A stretch of 61,941 bases of DNA from Pseudomonadota bacterium (GCA_021807445.1 JAKBCY010000002.1:1-61941), one strand, 5' to 3'; positions 41,865 through 53,658 are shown, numbered from the stretch's first letter. The notes: generated by a model not told the origin, from the letters alone. Numbers and translations: made by a program.

Positions 41865-42381
41865 TGGCACGAATCGACGACGGTGGCGCCCGACTCGGCC
41901 CCATGGCTCTGTGCGACGGCTTCGGCGCTCGCCAATCCCGAACCGGATCTTCACGTGGATGTCCAAGCGGGAACCGTCCGTCGGGATTCGTCCTTCATTC
42001 ATGAGGTCGGACCTCATTGGTCACTCTCACACAACTCCTGCGGCACGCTCAAGGCTGGCCGAAGCCATTGCCTCGCCCTGATTGTTTCCCTGCATCGCAA
42101 TACGATTTGCGATGCAGGCTGCGACGTGTACATACGTCCTTCAGTCAAGGACGCACACGATAAATACAAGGTCCCGCAGCCGGTGTGAGCCGAACGCGGG
42201 CCATCGATCACTATACCTACGATGACCTTGTTCGCCTGCTGCATCATGCCCAAGCCGGATACGCAGAACCGTACCATCGCATCGGTGACCTCGGACAGCC
42301 CCCAAGCCTTACTCCTTCGCGCTGTTTTACCCCAATGCCAGGCTGGTGACGATTGACCGCCGAGGCGCCCAGCGCTCAGGC

Positions 42382-43734
42382 TCAGACCTTGTCGAATACT
42401 GCGATCGACTCCACGTGCGACGTGTGCGGAAACATGTTGACGACGCCGACCGCCGTTAGGCGATACGCGGCTTGATGGACAAGCAGACCGGCGTCGCGCG
42501 CCAGGGTCGCCGGATTACACGAAACGTAGACGATGCGCGCCGGCCCAGGATAGCCCGAGCGAGCCACCTCACATAAAGCCTTGCAAAGGGCAATCGCCCC
42601 TTCGCGCGGGGGGTCGATCAACCATTTTTCAAACTGGCCCATTTCTATCAATGCATCCGCATCGATCTCGAACAGATTGCGCGCCTCGAAACGCGTGCGC
42701 GCGGCAAGGCCATTTTGCGCTGCATTGTCACGCGCGCGCTGCACCAGACCTTCATTGCCTTCCAAGCCCAGAACATGGTCCGAGCAGGTCGCCAGCGGCA
42801 GAGTGAAATTACCCAATCCACAAAACCAGTCCGCGACATGCTCATGCTTGAGCGGCGCAAGCAAGCGCACGGCACGGGACACCAGAGCAAGGTTGATGCG
42901 GTGGTTGACCTGTGTGAAATCCGTTGGTCTGAAAGGCATGCGCAGGCCAAACTCAGGCATCGCATAGTCCAATGGACTTGCCTGCGGGTCCAGCGGCGCT
43001 GCGGTTTGCGGCCCCCCCGGTTGTAACCACCATTGGATGGCATGCTCACTCGCGAAATTCGATAGCAGTTCACGATCCCGCAACGTGAGGGGCTGCAAAT
43101 GACGCAGCACAAGGACCGTCTCCGCGTCCCCCACGGCGACCTCAATTTGTGGCAACCGGTCCGGGCAAGACAATTCGCCGATCAGTGCACGCAGACCGAG
43201 GAGAAGCGCCGACACATGAAGAGGCAGGATGTCACAACTTCGCATGTCAGCCACATAGCTGGAGCCACGCTCGTGGAAGCCCACCAACACACCGCCCTTT
43301 TTTGGCACCAAGCGAACGGTCAGCCGTGCACGATGTCGGTAACCCCAAGCAGGCCCTGCCAAGGGGCGCAACAGGCTTTGCGGCCGCACTTGTGCCAAGT
43401 GCCAGAGGTCATCCTCCAACGTGCGCTGTTTGAACGCAAGTTGCGCCTGCGGGTCAATATGCTGCATGCTGCAGCCACCGCAAACGCCGAAATGGGCGCA
43501 GCGCGGCGCCACGCGGGTGAAGGCGGTGCGACGCCATTGCACGGCCTCGCCTGACTCCCACTTGGCTTTACTACGCATGACGCGCACCCGCACTTCCTCG
43601 CCAGGCAATGCGCCCTCAGCGAATACAACCTTTCCATCCTGCCTGCGAGCTACGCCACGCGCCTCCAGGTCCAGCCCCTCGACGGGCAGCCATTCGTCAG
43701 AAATCGTGGTTGCTTTCATCACAGGCATTGACAT
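42382..43734 (-). CDS. rlmD: 23S rRNA (uracil-5-)-methyltransferase RlmD/RumA
   Basis: [73 protein letters not shown]. Confidence 0.94.
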   Translation of the reverse strand: MSMPVMKATTISDEWLPVEGLDLEARGVARRQDGKVVFAEGALPGEEVRVRVMRSKAKWESGEAVQWRRTAFTRVAPRCAHFGVCGGCSMQHIDPQAQLAFKQRTLEDDLWHLAQVRPQSLLRPLAGPAWGYRHRARLTVRLVPKKGGVLVGFHERGSSYVADMRSCDILPLHVSALLLGLRALIGELSCPDRLPQIEVAVGDAETVLVLRHLQPLTLRDRELLSNFASEHAIQWWLQPGGPQTAAPLDPQASPLDYAMPEFGLRMPFRPTDFTQVNHRINLALVSRAVRLLAPLKHEHVADWFCGLGNFTLPLATCSDHVLGLEGNEGLVQRARDNAAQNGLAARTRFEARNLFEIDADALIEMGQFEKWLIDPPREGAIALCKALCEVARSGYPGPARIVYVSCNPATLARDAGLLVHQAAYRLTAVGVVNMFPHTSHVESIAVFDKV

Positions 43735-43778
43735 GTGGCCACAATGGTGTCGTCGTTCGAAACCACCTGGAGCCGTGG

Positions 43779-44585
43779 TCACCGATTGGTCGATCCTGGG
43801 TTGCTCCAGGCCTGCAGGTATTCAGCCCAATGCGGCTCCTCTGGTGCCCACTCTGCCAACGTAGTGCGGACCAATTGGATTTCATCGGCGTATGTATTCG
43901 GGTTGAATGCTCCACGCATAAGCTGGAAGCGGCAATAAAGGAGGTAAGTATTGAGCACATCGGTTTCGCAGTAGCGGCGCACCGCATCACCTTCGCCCCG
44001 CAACCAAGCCCCGTAGACTTGGCTGCCGTCCATGCCAAGCTTGCCTGGTAAACCACAGAGCTGGGCCAGGGTATCCATGCCGGCATTTGCGCGCGGCTGG
44101 TATAGCGCCAGCAGATCCATCAGATCAAGGTGACGGTGGTGATAGCGGGAGATGTAGTTGTTCCACTTGAACTCACGGTCATCCTCACCAAGGTCCCAGT
44201 ACTTGGACGCCTGCACCCCGTGCACGAGGCCGCGATAGTGAAGCACGGGAAGATCAAAACCACCGCCATTCCAGGACACGAGCTGGGGCTCAAACTTGTC
44301 AATGAGCCGAAAGAATCCCTGCACCACCACCCCTTCCTGTCCGCCATGGTCGACGAAAGAATGGACTTTGAGTCCCTTGACCGGGTCGCGGAAGAGGCAG
44401 GAAATGACAACCACACGCTGGCACACAATGGGAAGGAAATCACTACCAGTCTGCTCTTTGCGGCGATTTTGCGCTTGGGCGATGGTGGCAGCGTCGTCTA
44501 GACCTGGATCGGCCAAGCCTGCCGCGCGCACCGCTTGCGGATCAGGAATCGTTTCAATGTCAAATACGACGACGGGCACGGCCAC
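43779..44585 (-). CDS. Predicted 3'-5' exonuclease (PolB-like / DnaQ fold)
   Basis: [17 protein letters not shown] (DxE), [43 protein letters not shown]; likely GTG start at 44585. Confidence 0.88.
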   Translation of the reverse strand: MAVPVVVFDIETIPDPQAVRAAGLADPGLDDAATIAQAQNRRKEQTGSDFLPIVCQRVVVISCLFRDPVKGLKVHSFVDHGGQEGVVVQGFFRLIDKFEPQLVSWNGGGFDLPVLHYRGLVHGVQASKYWDLGEDDREFKWNNYISRYHHRHLDLMDLLALYQPRANAGMDTLAQLCGLPGKLGMDGSQVYGAWLRGEGDAVRRYCETDVLNTYLLYCRFQLMRGAFNPNTYADEIQLVRTTLAEWAPEEPHWAEYLQAWSNPGSTNR

Positions 44586-44595
44586 GAGCAGCGTC

Positions 44596-45576
44596 TTAGA
44601 GTAAGGAGGACTTATCGACACCACCCTTGGATAGGCGCCGATGTAGCTTGAGCAGTGCTTCTTGTTGGATCTGGCGTACGCGCTCGCGAGTGAGGTCGAG
44701 CCGCCGAGCCAGCGTTTCCAGGGTTTCGGTATCGCGGCCATAAAGGCCAAAGCGTGCCTCGATGACCTCGCGCTCGCGCTCCCCGAGTGTTTGCAACCAC
44801 GTGTCAAGCAAGTGCGTGACCTGGTGCGCCTGGGTCGTGTCATCGGGGCCCGGCGCGTCACGGTCGGTAAACTGCTCCTGGTAGCTGTCACCCGCGCTGT
44901 TCTCGTGCATGAGGTCGAGCGAGGCTGGCAGTTCTCCCATGGTTAATAGATCAGCGACCTCGTCGGCCGTGCGGCCGGTGAGACTGGCGATGTCTTCGAC
45001 CGATGCCGAACCGTTCGGGCTCGAATCTTCCAGATGGCGCCGCGCCCTTAAGACCTGATTGAGTTCCCGGATGACGTGCACCGGGAGGCGGATAGTGCGC
45101 GCCTGTTGCATGATGGCGCGCTCGACATTCTGTCGGATCCACCAACTTGCATACGTGGAGAAGCGGAAGCCACGCTCGGGCTCGAATTTCTCAATCGCGT
45201 GCATCAATCCAAGATTGCCCTCTTCGATCAGGTCTGCCAAGGCAACGCCACGCCCGGCATAGGTCTTGGCGATGCTAACGACCAAGCGCAGGTTATGTTC
45301 GACCATGGCTTGGCGCGCTTCGAAATCGCCTTGGCGGGCCCGGGTCGCGGTCTCAAACTCCTGTTGGGGTGTGAGGAGCGGTTTGATGCGAATTTGGTTG
45401 AGGTAGGTTTGGAGGACGCTCTGGCTAGCCGCGTCCATTTCCTCCCCAAGCTTGGTGACTGCTTCGCGCGCTGGCTGCTCGCTCAACTCGGGAGCCTGAT
45501 CCGCCTCGCCGTCGCGCATGCTTTCCCCAGGAACTGAGGAGGCAGCAATTTGCGGTTTCTTGGAATTGCGCGACAT
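44596..45576 (-). CDS. rpoS: RNA polymerase sigma factor RpoS
   Basis: [60 protein letters not shown]; next to nlpD-pcm-surE. Confidence 0.96.
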   Translation of the reverse strand: MSRNSKKPQIAASSVPGESMRDGEADQAPELSEQPAREAVTKLGEEMDAASQSVLQTYLNQIRIKPLLTPQQEFETATRARQGDFEARQAMVEHNLRLVVSIAKTYAGRGVALADLIEEGNLGLMHAIEKFEPERGFRFSTYASWWIRQNVERAIMQQARTIRLPVHVIRELNQVLRARRHLEDSSPNGSASVEDIASLTGRTADEVADLLTMGELPASLDLMHENSAGDSYQEQFTDRDAPGPDDTTQAHQVTHLLDTWLQTLGEREREVIEARFGLYGRDTETLETLARRLDLTRERVRQIQQEALLKLHRRLSKGGVDKSSLL

Positions 45577-45607
45577 GGGATCGTGATGAGGGACGAAATG
45601 GCAGGCA

Positions 45608-46594
45608 TCAGCGCGCCGGCAACACCTGCAATGGGTCTATCGGTTTGCCCCGCAAGCGGATCTCCATGTGCAATTCAACGCGCGGCGCGTCGCTCGAACC
45701 CATCAACGCGATGCGCTGGCCGCGAGTCACTGCCTGCCCATCCTTCACCAAAAGTTTCTCGTTGTGGGCGTAGACCGATATGTAGTCACTGTTGTGCTTG
45801 ATGATGATCAGGTTTCCAAAACCCCGCAGCTCATTGCCCGCATAGACAACCTTGCCGCTAGCTGCTGCATAAATTGGTTCGCCAAGATGGCCTGCAATGT
45901 CAATACCCTTGCTGCTACTGCCGTTGTAGCTCTGAATGAGCTTACCCAGCACCGGCCAGGACCAGGTTAACCCACCGGTTTCCGCTGTCGCCTTCGGTGC
46001 AGACTGCGATGCCACGGGTGCTGCCGTGGTTGCAGCAGCGGGGGCAACGCCTGCGGAAGACGCGGGAGCAACGGGAGCAACGCCGGAAGACGCTGGAGCA
46101 ACGGGCGCGTTGAGTTTGCGCGTGCCGGTTTCAGGCTGTGACTCGGTTGTTGCTGGAGGCGCTGATGCGACGGGTGCGAGTGGATAGGCCTGCACGACTG
46201 ACCCCCCAGTCATGGGCTGAGACGTACTCGAAGCAAGTGGCACCGTGGCGCTGGCGACCCCGCCGCGCTTTGGGGGCAAGACCCGCAGGACCTGACCAAC
46301 TTCAATCACGTTCGGGTCGCTCAAGCTATTCCAGCGAACGAGGTCGTGCCAGTCTTGCCCGAACTGCAGGGCGATACGCCGCAGGGTGTCACCCGGCCGC
46401 ACCGTGTAGTACCCATGCTGCCCCGCAAATGATGCGTTCGGCCCCGCGGCCGCGGCCGGCGCAGAGGCCGCCTGTGCGGGCACAGCGCCCACGGGAGTGA
46501 AATCTTTGGTGACCACTGGTGCCGGGCTGAGCGACACAGTCGAGCAGCCGGCCAGGGTCAAGGTGAACAAAAGCAGCGGCAGGACGAATCGCAT
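45608..46594 (-). CDS. nlpD: NlpD-like lipoprotein (LysM plus peptidase M23 domain)
   Basis: Lipobox LTLAGCS, Lys[30 protein letters not shown]23 [44 protein letters not shown]; Ala/Pro-rich linker. Confidence 0.93.
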   Translation of the reverse strand: MRFVLPLLLFTLTLAGCSTVSLSPAPVVTKDFTPVGAVPAQAASAPAAAAGPNASFAGQHGYYTVRPGDTLRRIALQFGQDWHDLVRWNSLSDPNVIEVGQVLRVLPPKRGGVASATVPLASSTSQPMTGGSVVQAYPLAPVASAPPATTESQPETGTRKLNAPVAPASSGVAPVAPASSAGVAPAAATTAAPVASQSAPKATAETGGLTWSWPVLGKLIQSYNGSSSKGIDIAGHLGEPIYAAASGKVVYAGNELRGFGNLIIIKHNSDYISVYAHNEKLLVKDGQAVTRGQRIALMGSSDAPRVELHMEIRLRGKPIDPLQVLPAR

Positions 46595-46613
46595 GGTCAG
46601 TCAGGCCTTGGCG

Positions 46614-47405
46614 TCAGAGAAGGCCCGATTTTAGGGGGACGAAATGTGCATCCTCGACGCACCACGATTCGATCTTGCCGCCAGCATGCTTGCGGTACGC
46701 CATGAGTCGCTGTGGATTCCCGACCGGGGCCAACACAATGCCACCGATACGCAGTTGCTGAAGCCACAGCGCTGGAACGTCGGGACTGGCCGCTGCGCTA
46801 AGCACCGCGTCGAACGGCGCGCCGCACGCAGCCCCGTTTGTTCCATCACCGAGCAGAAGTCGCAAATTCGGAAGACGCAGCGCACGAAGGTTGGCTCGTG
46901 CGAGCTCATGCAGAGCGCGAATTCTTTCAATGCTGTAGACCTCTCCTGCAATCCTGCTCAAAATGGCCGCCTGATAGCCGCAGCCCGTCCCGATTTCCAA
47001 AACGCGATCGGGTCGAGCGCCCAAACTTTGCAGCAGCACTGAAGCGCAGCGCGCGACCACCGACGGCTTGGAAATGGTCTGTCCATGGCCAATGGGCAGC
47101 GCATTGTCGGAATAGGCCTGCGCGCCGAGCCCTGGTTCCAGGAACAGGTGCCGCGGCACGGACAGCATGGCCTCCAGAACAGATTGCTCTAACCCCCCCA
47201 TTGCCCGCAATCGTTCCACCATCCGCGCGCAAACTGCCTGCGAGTCCAAGCCGTTCCCCGTCGGCATGCTGACATGGGGCCCACCCTGAGCGGGCTTACG
47301 CGCTTGGCGTGCCGTCGTGGTTCCCGGCTTGCCTTCCGCGCCCCCACCCGCAGGTAGGTACGCCGGGAAGCGCGCGCGCAGGGGTCCCGAGGAGTTTTCG
47401 CTCAC
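46614..47405 (-). CDS. pcm: Protein-L-isoaspartate O-methyltransferase
   Basis: [56 protein letters not shown]. Confidence 0.95.
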   Translation of the reverse strand: MSENSSGPLRARFPAYLPAGGGAEGKPGTTTARQARKPAQGGPHVSMPTGNGLDSQAVCARMVERLRAMGGLEQSVLEAMLSVPRHLFLEPGLGAQAYSDNALPIGHGQTISKPSVVARCASVLLQSLGARPDRVLEIGTGCGYQAAILSRIAGEVYSIERIRALHELARANLRALRLPNLRLLLGDGTNGAACGAPFDAVLSAAASPDVPALWLQQLRIGGIVLAPVGNPQRLMAYRKHAGGKIESWCVEDAHFVPLKSGLL

Positions 47406-48166
47406 AGGACGCGCTCGTTGAAGAGGCCCGCAAAGCGCGTCTCGCAGGTTTCCAGCATTTGATAATGCGTGAGGTCGAGCTGTAGTGGCGTGAGTGCTGC
47501 GTAACCTTGCGCGATTGCGTGAAAATCGGTGCCGGGCTGATCGTCCAGTGCCTCGCCGGCTGACCCGATCCAGTAGATCGGCTCATCGCGCGGATTGCGC
47601 TGCATGATGACGGGCTGGCTGGGGTGGCGTTTCCCCAGGCGCGTTACACACAGCCCACGCAGTTCAGCTCGTGGCATGTTGGGTACGTTTAGATTGAAAA
47701 GCGAAGGTTTAGCAGGCGGTTCGCGCAGTAAATTCCAGGCCACTTCCGTCGCGACCTGCACCGCTGTATCCAAATGGGCCCAACCCTTATGGACCAGCGA
47801 GACCGCCAACGCAGGCATTCCAAACAGATAGCCCTCGGTCGCCGCGGCAACGGTGCCGGAGTAGATGGTGTCATCCCCGAGATTGGCACCGTTGTTGACG
47901 CCGCTGACGACCAAATCAGGGCGGAAGTCAAGCAGGCCCGTGAGTGCGATATGTACACAATCCGACGGCGTACCGTTCACATAAAGAAACCCGTTTTCCG
48001 CCTTGAATACGGACAATGGGCGATTGAGCGTGAGGGCGTTCGACGCAGCACTGGCGTTTTGCTCAGGAGCCACCACCGTCACTTCCCCCAAGCGGCTCAA
48101 TCCTGCGTAGAGGGCGTGCAGTCCCGGGGCGAGGTAACCGTCATCGTTAGCGAGAAGAATGCGCAT
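47402..48166 (-). CDS. surE: 5'/3'-nucleotidase SurE
   Basis: [67 protein letters not shown]. Confidence 0.98.
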   Translation of the reverse strand: MRILLANDDGYLAPGLHALYAGLSRLGEVTVVAPEQNASAASNALTLNRPLSVFKAENGFLYVNGTPSDCVHIALTGLLDFRPDLVVSGVNNGANLGDDTIYSGTVAAATEGYLFGMPALAVSLVHKGWAHLDTAVQVATEVAWNLLREPPAKPSLFNLNVPNMPRAELRGLCVTRLGKRHPSQPVIMQRNPRDEPIYWIGSAGEALDDQPGTDFHAIAQGYAALTPLQLDLTHYQMLETCETRFAGLFNERVL

Positions 48167-48650
48167 GCCTGCATCTTATCGAGTTCCACCTGCTGCCCCA
48201 TGCGGCAGAACAAACGAGCTCACTTTACCGAGTTAAGGAATCTCCCGCCGTGACGAACTGGTGCCCTGCTCTTGCCCATGTCGTCACGGGCCAGAACGCA
48301 GCTGGCGCGGGCCAAGCAATCGCTTGGGCGTCGTTCGGATCGAGCAAGATTTTGTACGCCAGGATCACGACTTGTCCTCTTTGGCAACCCCGTGCACCGA
48401 GTCAATGAGCTCATGGCTTATGCACGAGCGTGTGCCATGTAGCCTGCCTGGAGCCCCAAACCGCATGGGGTCAGGGGTCTAGCGCAGCTTTCCGATATAT
48501 CATGAATTTGAAGTGTTTCATGTCCTGTGCATGAGAGTAGTGCGCCGATCCGGCAACTGCATCCGGTCGGACCCAAGTCCAAAACCCAAGCGATGCCCAA
48601 TCAATACCGGCTAAACAGGCACGAAGCCCCACACCAATCACCTTCAACAC

Positions 48651-50433
48651 ATGCCTGCCTCACAGGCTTCGCAACTTCAGACCCTGCCACTGGCCCCCGC
48701 GCTCGCCCCGCTGTTGGAGACGGCGCACACGCGCCCTGACCCCGGCGGCGTCGGCAGCCGCACCCTTTTTATCGGTTTTTGGCGATAGGCATCGGTGTGA
48801 TCGCGACCCTGATTGCGCGGGCGCTTTTCGTCCTTATTGCGCTCATCGCCCATCTGAGCTTTCAGGGCCGAATCGGCTGGACGCTAGTCGACCCTGGACA
48901 TAACGCGCTTGGCGCCTGGGTCATCGCGATTCCTGTGATTGGCGCGCTCATCATCGGCGCCATGGCATTCCCGAAGCGATGGAACAAATTCTCACCAACC
49001 GCAGCCGCATCCCGCTGCGCGTGCTTTTCCTCAAACCATTGTCTGCCGCCATCTCCATCGGCACAGGTGGGCCCTTCGGTGCGGAAGGACCGATCATTGC
49101 TACGGGCGGCGCTCTTTTCTCAGTCGTCGGGCAATGGGTTCACATTACTACGGGCGAGCGCAAGACTCTGTTGGCGGCCGGTGCAGCTGCCGGCATGACT
49201 GCAGTGTTTGGCACCCCACTGGCCGCGGTGATGCTGGCGATTGAGTTGCTGCTGTTCGAGTTCCGCCCCGCCTCCATGCTGCCCGTGCTGGCAGCGTGCG
49301 CCACGGCGGCCGCCATACGCACACTGTTTGTCGGCTTTGCACCCCTTTTCCCCATGGCGCCGCTGGCCTGGCCGCATGGGCCGACTCTCTTAGCCTGCGT
49401 ACCGCTGGGTGCAGTGCTGGGACTTGTGGCGGTGCTCGTCACCCGCGCGGTGTACGCCGTGGAAGATGCCTTCGAGCGTCTGCCGATCCACTGGATGTGG
49501 TGGCCGGCACTCGGAGCCGTGGCCGTCGGCCTGATCGGCTGGTGGCAACCGCGAACTCTGTGGGTTGGTTACGCCAACATCACTGACGCTCTGTCAGGTG
49601 CACTCGTCGGCCCGGCGCTTGGGCTGCTTGGCCTGGCCAAGCTTGTGTCATGGACGATCGCCTTGGACAGCGGTACTTCAGGCGGCACGCTAGCGCCACT
49701 GATGATTGTTGGCGCCTGCCTTGGCGCGGCCCTGGGCCATGCCACCGCCGTCGTGTTTCCTCAGCTCGGGCTGGATCCGAATTTGGCCGCGCTGATCGGC
49801 ATGTCGGCTATCTTCGCAGGGGCGTCGCGGGCGCTATTCATGTTGGTGGTGTTCGCGCTGGAAACCACCTGGCAGCTGCCGGGACTGCTTCCACTGCTCA
49901 TTGGCTGTAGTTCGGCTTTCCTGGTATCCAGTCTATTGATGCGCCAGACCATCATGACCGAGAAAATCATCCGCCGCGGCGTGCAAGTTCCCGACGCTTA
50001 CCGGGCCGACCCGCTTGAGCTAGCTCGTGTGCTCAACTATGCGAGCTGCGCCCCCGTGGTCCTGCCTGCCACGCAGCGAGTCGACGAGGTGCGCGCTTGG
50101 CTGGATTCCGACGCAGCTGGAAGCAACCATCTTGGTTTTCCGGTGCTCGCCGCAGGTGGCGAATTGTTGGGCGTACTCACTCGCAAGGATTTGTTCAAGG
50201 CTGAGGTTGATTCTGCTCAATCCGCGGGTAGTCTGTTGCAGCGACCGCACGTCGTGGTGCGCGAAGACGCAACCTTGACCGAGGCAATACACAAGCTTGC
50301 CGCTCATGACATCAGCCGCCTCCCTGTGACGTCAGAGGATGGCTCTAGCCGCGTGGTGGGCATGCTGAGTCGCAGCGATCTGCTGGCCGCGTGGCGCGAG
50401 CACATGCTCGATCAGCATCAGCGAGGATGCTGA
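48651..50433 (+). pseudogene. ClC-type chloride channel with C-terminal CBS pair, broken by two frame changes
   Basis: Three frames in series: 48651.. (..GGVGSRTLFIGF), then 48779.. (LAIGIGVIATLIARALFVLIAL..GALIIG), then the frame of ORF 48979..50433 (HGIPEAMEQILTNRSR..GTGGPFGAEGPIIATGGALFS..CBS). Confidence 0.8.
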
Positions 50434-50510
50434 GCTTTGCCCGCTTCTTAGTACGCAGGCAGTCTCATGTCAATTTAGCCCCCAGCCAAAGTCTCTACCC
50501 TTTGCGCGCT

Positions 50511-51680
50511 ATGCCCCTGGTTTCCGCCTTGAATACTTTGACCTCCTTGCCCGCCGCGCGCCGCTGGTTGCGCGGCTTTTGGCCCGCGCCCATGCACGCC
50601 AGCCCGCTGGAACGGCTCTACGCTGGCGTGGGCGCCTTTCTCGGCTTGCTATTCAGTGCCTGGGTCAGCCTGCATGCGCTGGGGAACCTGAACCCCTGGT
50701 TCATCGCCCCGATGGGGGCATCCGCCGTGTTGCTATTTGCGGTGCCGGCAAGCCCTTTGGCGCAGCCGTGGTCCATCATGGGCGGCAATCTCGTCGCAGC
50801 CATGGTTGGCGTGAGCTGTGCGCGCGTCATCTCCGATCCCATTCTGGCGGCCAGTTTTGCTGCAGCAATTGCCATCGCTCTCATGTTGCCGCTGCGCTGC
50901 CTGCACCCACCCAGCGGGGCTGTGGCGCTCACCGCTGTTCTTGGTGGCCCGGCAGTGCTGCGCGAAGGCTACCATTTTGTGCTGTCGCCGGTACTGCTCA
51001 ACTCGGCGCTGTTGCTGGCCGTGGCGTTGGCATTCAATAATCTGCTTCGCCGGCGTTACCCACACGTGCATGGTCCCTTCCCGTCGCGGCACGGCACGGT
51101 CGACCTGCTACCGAGTGAGCGCGGTGGCATTTCACGCGGCGATCTGACCGCCGCACTACGTCACCATGCACAGTTGCTCGACATTGACGAGGATGACCTG
51201 TTTGCACTGGTGCACGACGCACAGGGGCATGCTGCCTTACGGCAGCAAGCCCAGTTGCAGGCGGGCGACATTATGTCGCGCGACGTGCTGCGGGTGGGCC
51301 CGGACACGCACTTGTCGGCAGCTCGGCACATGCTTGACGTGCACCGTGTCAAGGCTCTGCCGGTGGTCGATGGCGAAGACCGCCTCGTGGGCATAGTCAG
51401 CCTGCACGACATGCTTGTGCGCGGCAACTGCGCGAGTCGTCCGACGGGTGATGCCGCGCGCTTGACAAACGTGGCGACGGCCTGCGTCGCGGACGTCATG
51501 ACGCGTCAGGTGCTCACCACGTACCGTACCCGACCCGTTGCCGAGTTGGTGCAACTGTTTGCCGATTTCGGCGTGCACCATCTCCCGGTTGTGGACAACA
51601 CCCGGCATGTGCTGGGCATGATTACCCAGTCGGACATGATCGCCGCGCTCGACCGGTTGCACCGCCAGGCGCCGAACTGA
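50511..51680 (+). CDS. HPP family membrane protein with two CBS domains
   Basis: NPWFIAPMGASAVLLFAVPASPLAQPWSIMGGNLVAAMVGVSCA, LRCLHPPSGAVALTAVLGG, then two CBS repeats. Confidence 0.92.
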   Translation: MPLVSALNTLTSLPAARRWLRGFWPAPMHASPLERLYAGVGAFLGLLFSAWVSLHALGNLNPWFIAPMGASAVLLFAVPASPLAQPWSIMGGNLVAAMVGVSCARVISDPILAASFAAAIAIALMLPLRCLHPPSGAVALTAVLGGPAVLREGYHFVLSPVLLNSALLLAVALAFNNLLRRRYPHVHGPFPSRHGTVDLLPSERGGISRGDLTAALRHHAQLLDIDEDDLFALVHDAQGHAALRQQAQLQAGDIMSRDVLRVGPDTHLSAARHMLDVHRVKALPVVDGEDRLVGIVSLHDMLVRGNCASRPTGDAARLTNVATACVADVMTRQVLTTYRTRPVAELVQLFADFGVHHLPVVDNTRHVLGMITQSDMIAALDRLHRQAPN

Positions 51681-51792
51681 GCTGGCGCGGCATGGCTTCG
51701 ACAACGCGTTGGATCCTTGTGGCCGCCGGAATAACGGACGGTTAAAAGGGGTCTCCGATCTTTTGTGACTGTCCGGCAAGCATCCGACACCG

Positions 51793-51894
51793 CCGGCCAC
51801 TGTGAACGGCCGGATCCTGCACCGGCGGACTCACACTCTTGAGCCTGACCTCTTATTTAATGACTGAATCCAGGTCCAGTCATCTGCCGGTGCA
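51793..51894 (+). other. Candidate structured intergenic element
   Basis: CCGGCC(N9)GGCCGG hairpin, then TGCACCGGC...GCCGGTGCA closing stem enclosing two hairpins; no ORF explains it. Confidence 0.4.
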
Positions 51895-52049
51895 ACGAGC
51901 AAGCGCGGGCGATCCTGGCCATGCATCGTGTCGTGGCCACACCCGTACGGATCAAGACTAGGCTATCTTGAGATTCAGGAAATTCTGTCGCGCACTTCCG
52001 CATTGCCGCTAGTGCTGTGATCGGCAATCAAACGTCTCCGGAGAGCCCC

Positions 52050-52679
52050 ATGAGGCGGATATGCAGTGCGACTTTAATTGGCCTGCTGCTTGGCGGATGC
52101 ACGAGCCCGAATGAGACTTCGTCCTCAGCAGGACAAAGGGCTAATGAGGCGGCGCCTTTCTTGGCCGTTGCTCGAGTGAATGTCCCCATTGCGAGGAAGA
52201 TTGACCTGGCACCTTACGAGGCACTTGCTGTGGTCATGCCGGAATACCTCGAGACTCGCCCGAATGCGCTGGAAAGGGTTCTGAAGCTTGGCGTGTTTCA
52301 CCAAGTGATCAGCAGCGAAGATCTCCCGAGCTTCGTCATGAAACGGGGGCTGCAGCGGCAGGTTAAGGACTTGGGGAAATGGTCGGGATATCAGGCGCTA
52401 TTTCGCGCGTACAAGCCCTTCCTCGTCGTTCGATTCGACTGTGTGGCGAGACGCGACGGGGTTCACTACAGCCTGATCGTGACAAGGCCCGATACCCTCG
52501 AAAACATCTTTGTGGGCGACGTGAATGTGATGTCCAGAAGCAGCCTAGAGATACGCGGCTTGCTGACTCTTGGGGCCGGACTGCGTGAGAGCAATTGCTA
52601 TGGCGCCGTCGATCACGGTGCGGTTGATGCTCTTTTCGCGTCAATGACCCATTGGATGGATAGCAACATCCACCCTTGA
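52050..52679 (+). CDS. Putative lipoprotein of unknown function
   Basis: Signal peptide and lipobox MRRICSATLIGLLLGGCTSP; 209 aa without a family I recognise. Confidence 0.7.
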   Translation: MRRICSATLIGLLLGGCTSPNETSSSAGQRANEAAPFLAVARVNVPIARKIDLAPYEALAVVMPEYLETRPNALERVLKLGVFHQVISSEDLPSFVMKRGLQRQVKDLGKWSGYQALFRAYKPFLVVRFDCVARRDGVHYSLIVTRPDTLENIFVGDVNVMSRSSLEIRGLLTLGAGLRESNCYGAVDHGAVDALFASMTHWMDSNIHP

Positions 52680-53214
52680 TTACGGTCCTGCCTTTGGGCA
52701 CGGGTAAAGTCGGATGGTGATCGTTTGTTCTAGCGCATTGCCATTGGCCGGTTCTGCCCAGCACCCGCCGGCTGGCGGCGCGCGTGAGCCAAAAAATGAG
52801 CACCACCCGTGTACCCATGTTGAGCAATAAGGGAGGATGCGGCTCGAACCCACGCCGGCAGGAATCACAAAACGGGAAAGCACATTCCGCATCCGGAAAT
52901 CAATAATTTGCGTCGCCGCGACAAGCGGAAACCGGCTTGATTGAGGATCAAATATGGAACAACGCAAAACACCCCTGCTAAGCCTCACGGAAGGTACCAG
53001 CGCACGACGGGCTGCGCTGAGAAATCGAATTTTTCGAATCGCTCACTGCCGATAGCGCCCGCGCGAAACGATACATGCGCCGGGCAAACGACGCCCTGCC
53101 CTTTGCAAGCCTAAAGACCGAAGCGCCGGCAGACGCGTGGCATCCTCAACCATAAACCTCGGTCGGGTGGGTGCAGCGTCGCGCTGCGTCCGTGGCCATC
53201 CTTCCGTCAGACCG

Positions 53215-53630
53215 ATGCCACCTGCTCATTGCTGGGTAAATCTGCGGCTGATTTCCTGTTTCACCGAGGTCCTTTCCACTCGGGTCTTGCGCCCTGAGCC
53301 AGAGTTTTCCTCGCCAAGGGCTGAAACCGTGGATCTCACGCCGAGGTTCTCGCGATTGATCGCCGCGTTCACGTCGCCCTCGTGGAGCACGCCGCAGGCC
53401 GGGCACGTCTTGCTGCAAACGTCGGCGCGATCCGCCGCCACGACCCGGCCGCCGCACATCGTGGCCCTGCATTCCAGTGATCACCAGAACTCGAAGAAAG
53501 CCATGTTGGCGATGGAGCTGGCGGGCCACCGCGCCCTCCCAGCCTGATTCCGGAGCGAGCGTTTCGATGACCACTTGGCCTCTTGCTTGCAGCGATTCGC
53601 TCACCATTCAGGCTGCGAGGATGACAAGGT
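53215..53630 (-). pseudogene. Degenerate TnpB/OrfB transposase relic (C-terminal zinc-finger part)
   Basis: Minus strand MAFFEFW*SLECRATMCGGRVVAADRADVCSKTCPACGVLHEGDVNAAINRENLGVRSTVSALGEENSGSGRKT resembles TnpB C-terminus; stop and frame changes present. Confidence 0.8.
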
Positions 53631-53658
53631 TCGCGCCAGTCGCGCCGGCCGTCGACGC

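Noticed and set aside
42186-42359. 57-aa GTG-start ORF (SRTRAIDHYTYDDLVRLLHHAQAGYAEPYHRIGDLGQ...)
   Set aside because: Looks somewhat protein-like but is short, lacks a clear RBS and has no family I recognise.
45980-46130. Repeated GGAGCAACG-type units inside nlpD
   Set aside because: Explained by the Ala/Pro-rich linker ([22 protein letters not shown]) between LysM and M23 domains; not a CRISPR or mobile repeat.
52830-52900. tRNA-like GTGGGTTCGAGCC T-arm on the minus strand
   Set aside because: T-stem has a mismatch and I could not build acceptor, D or anticodon arms around it.
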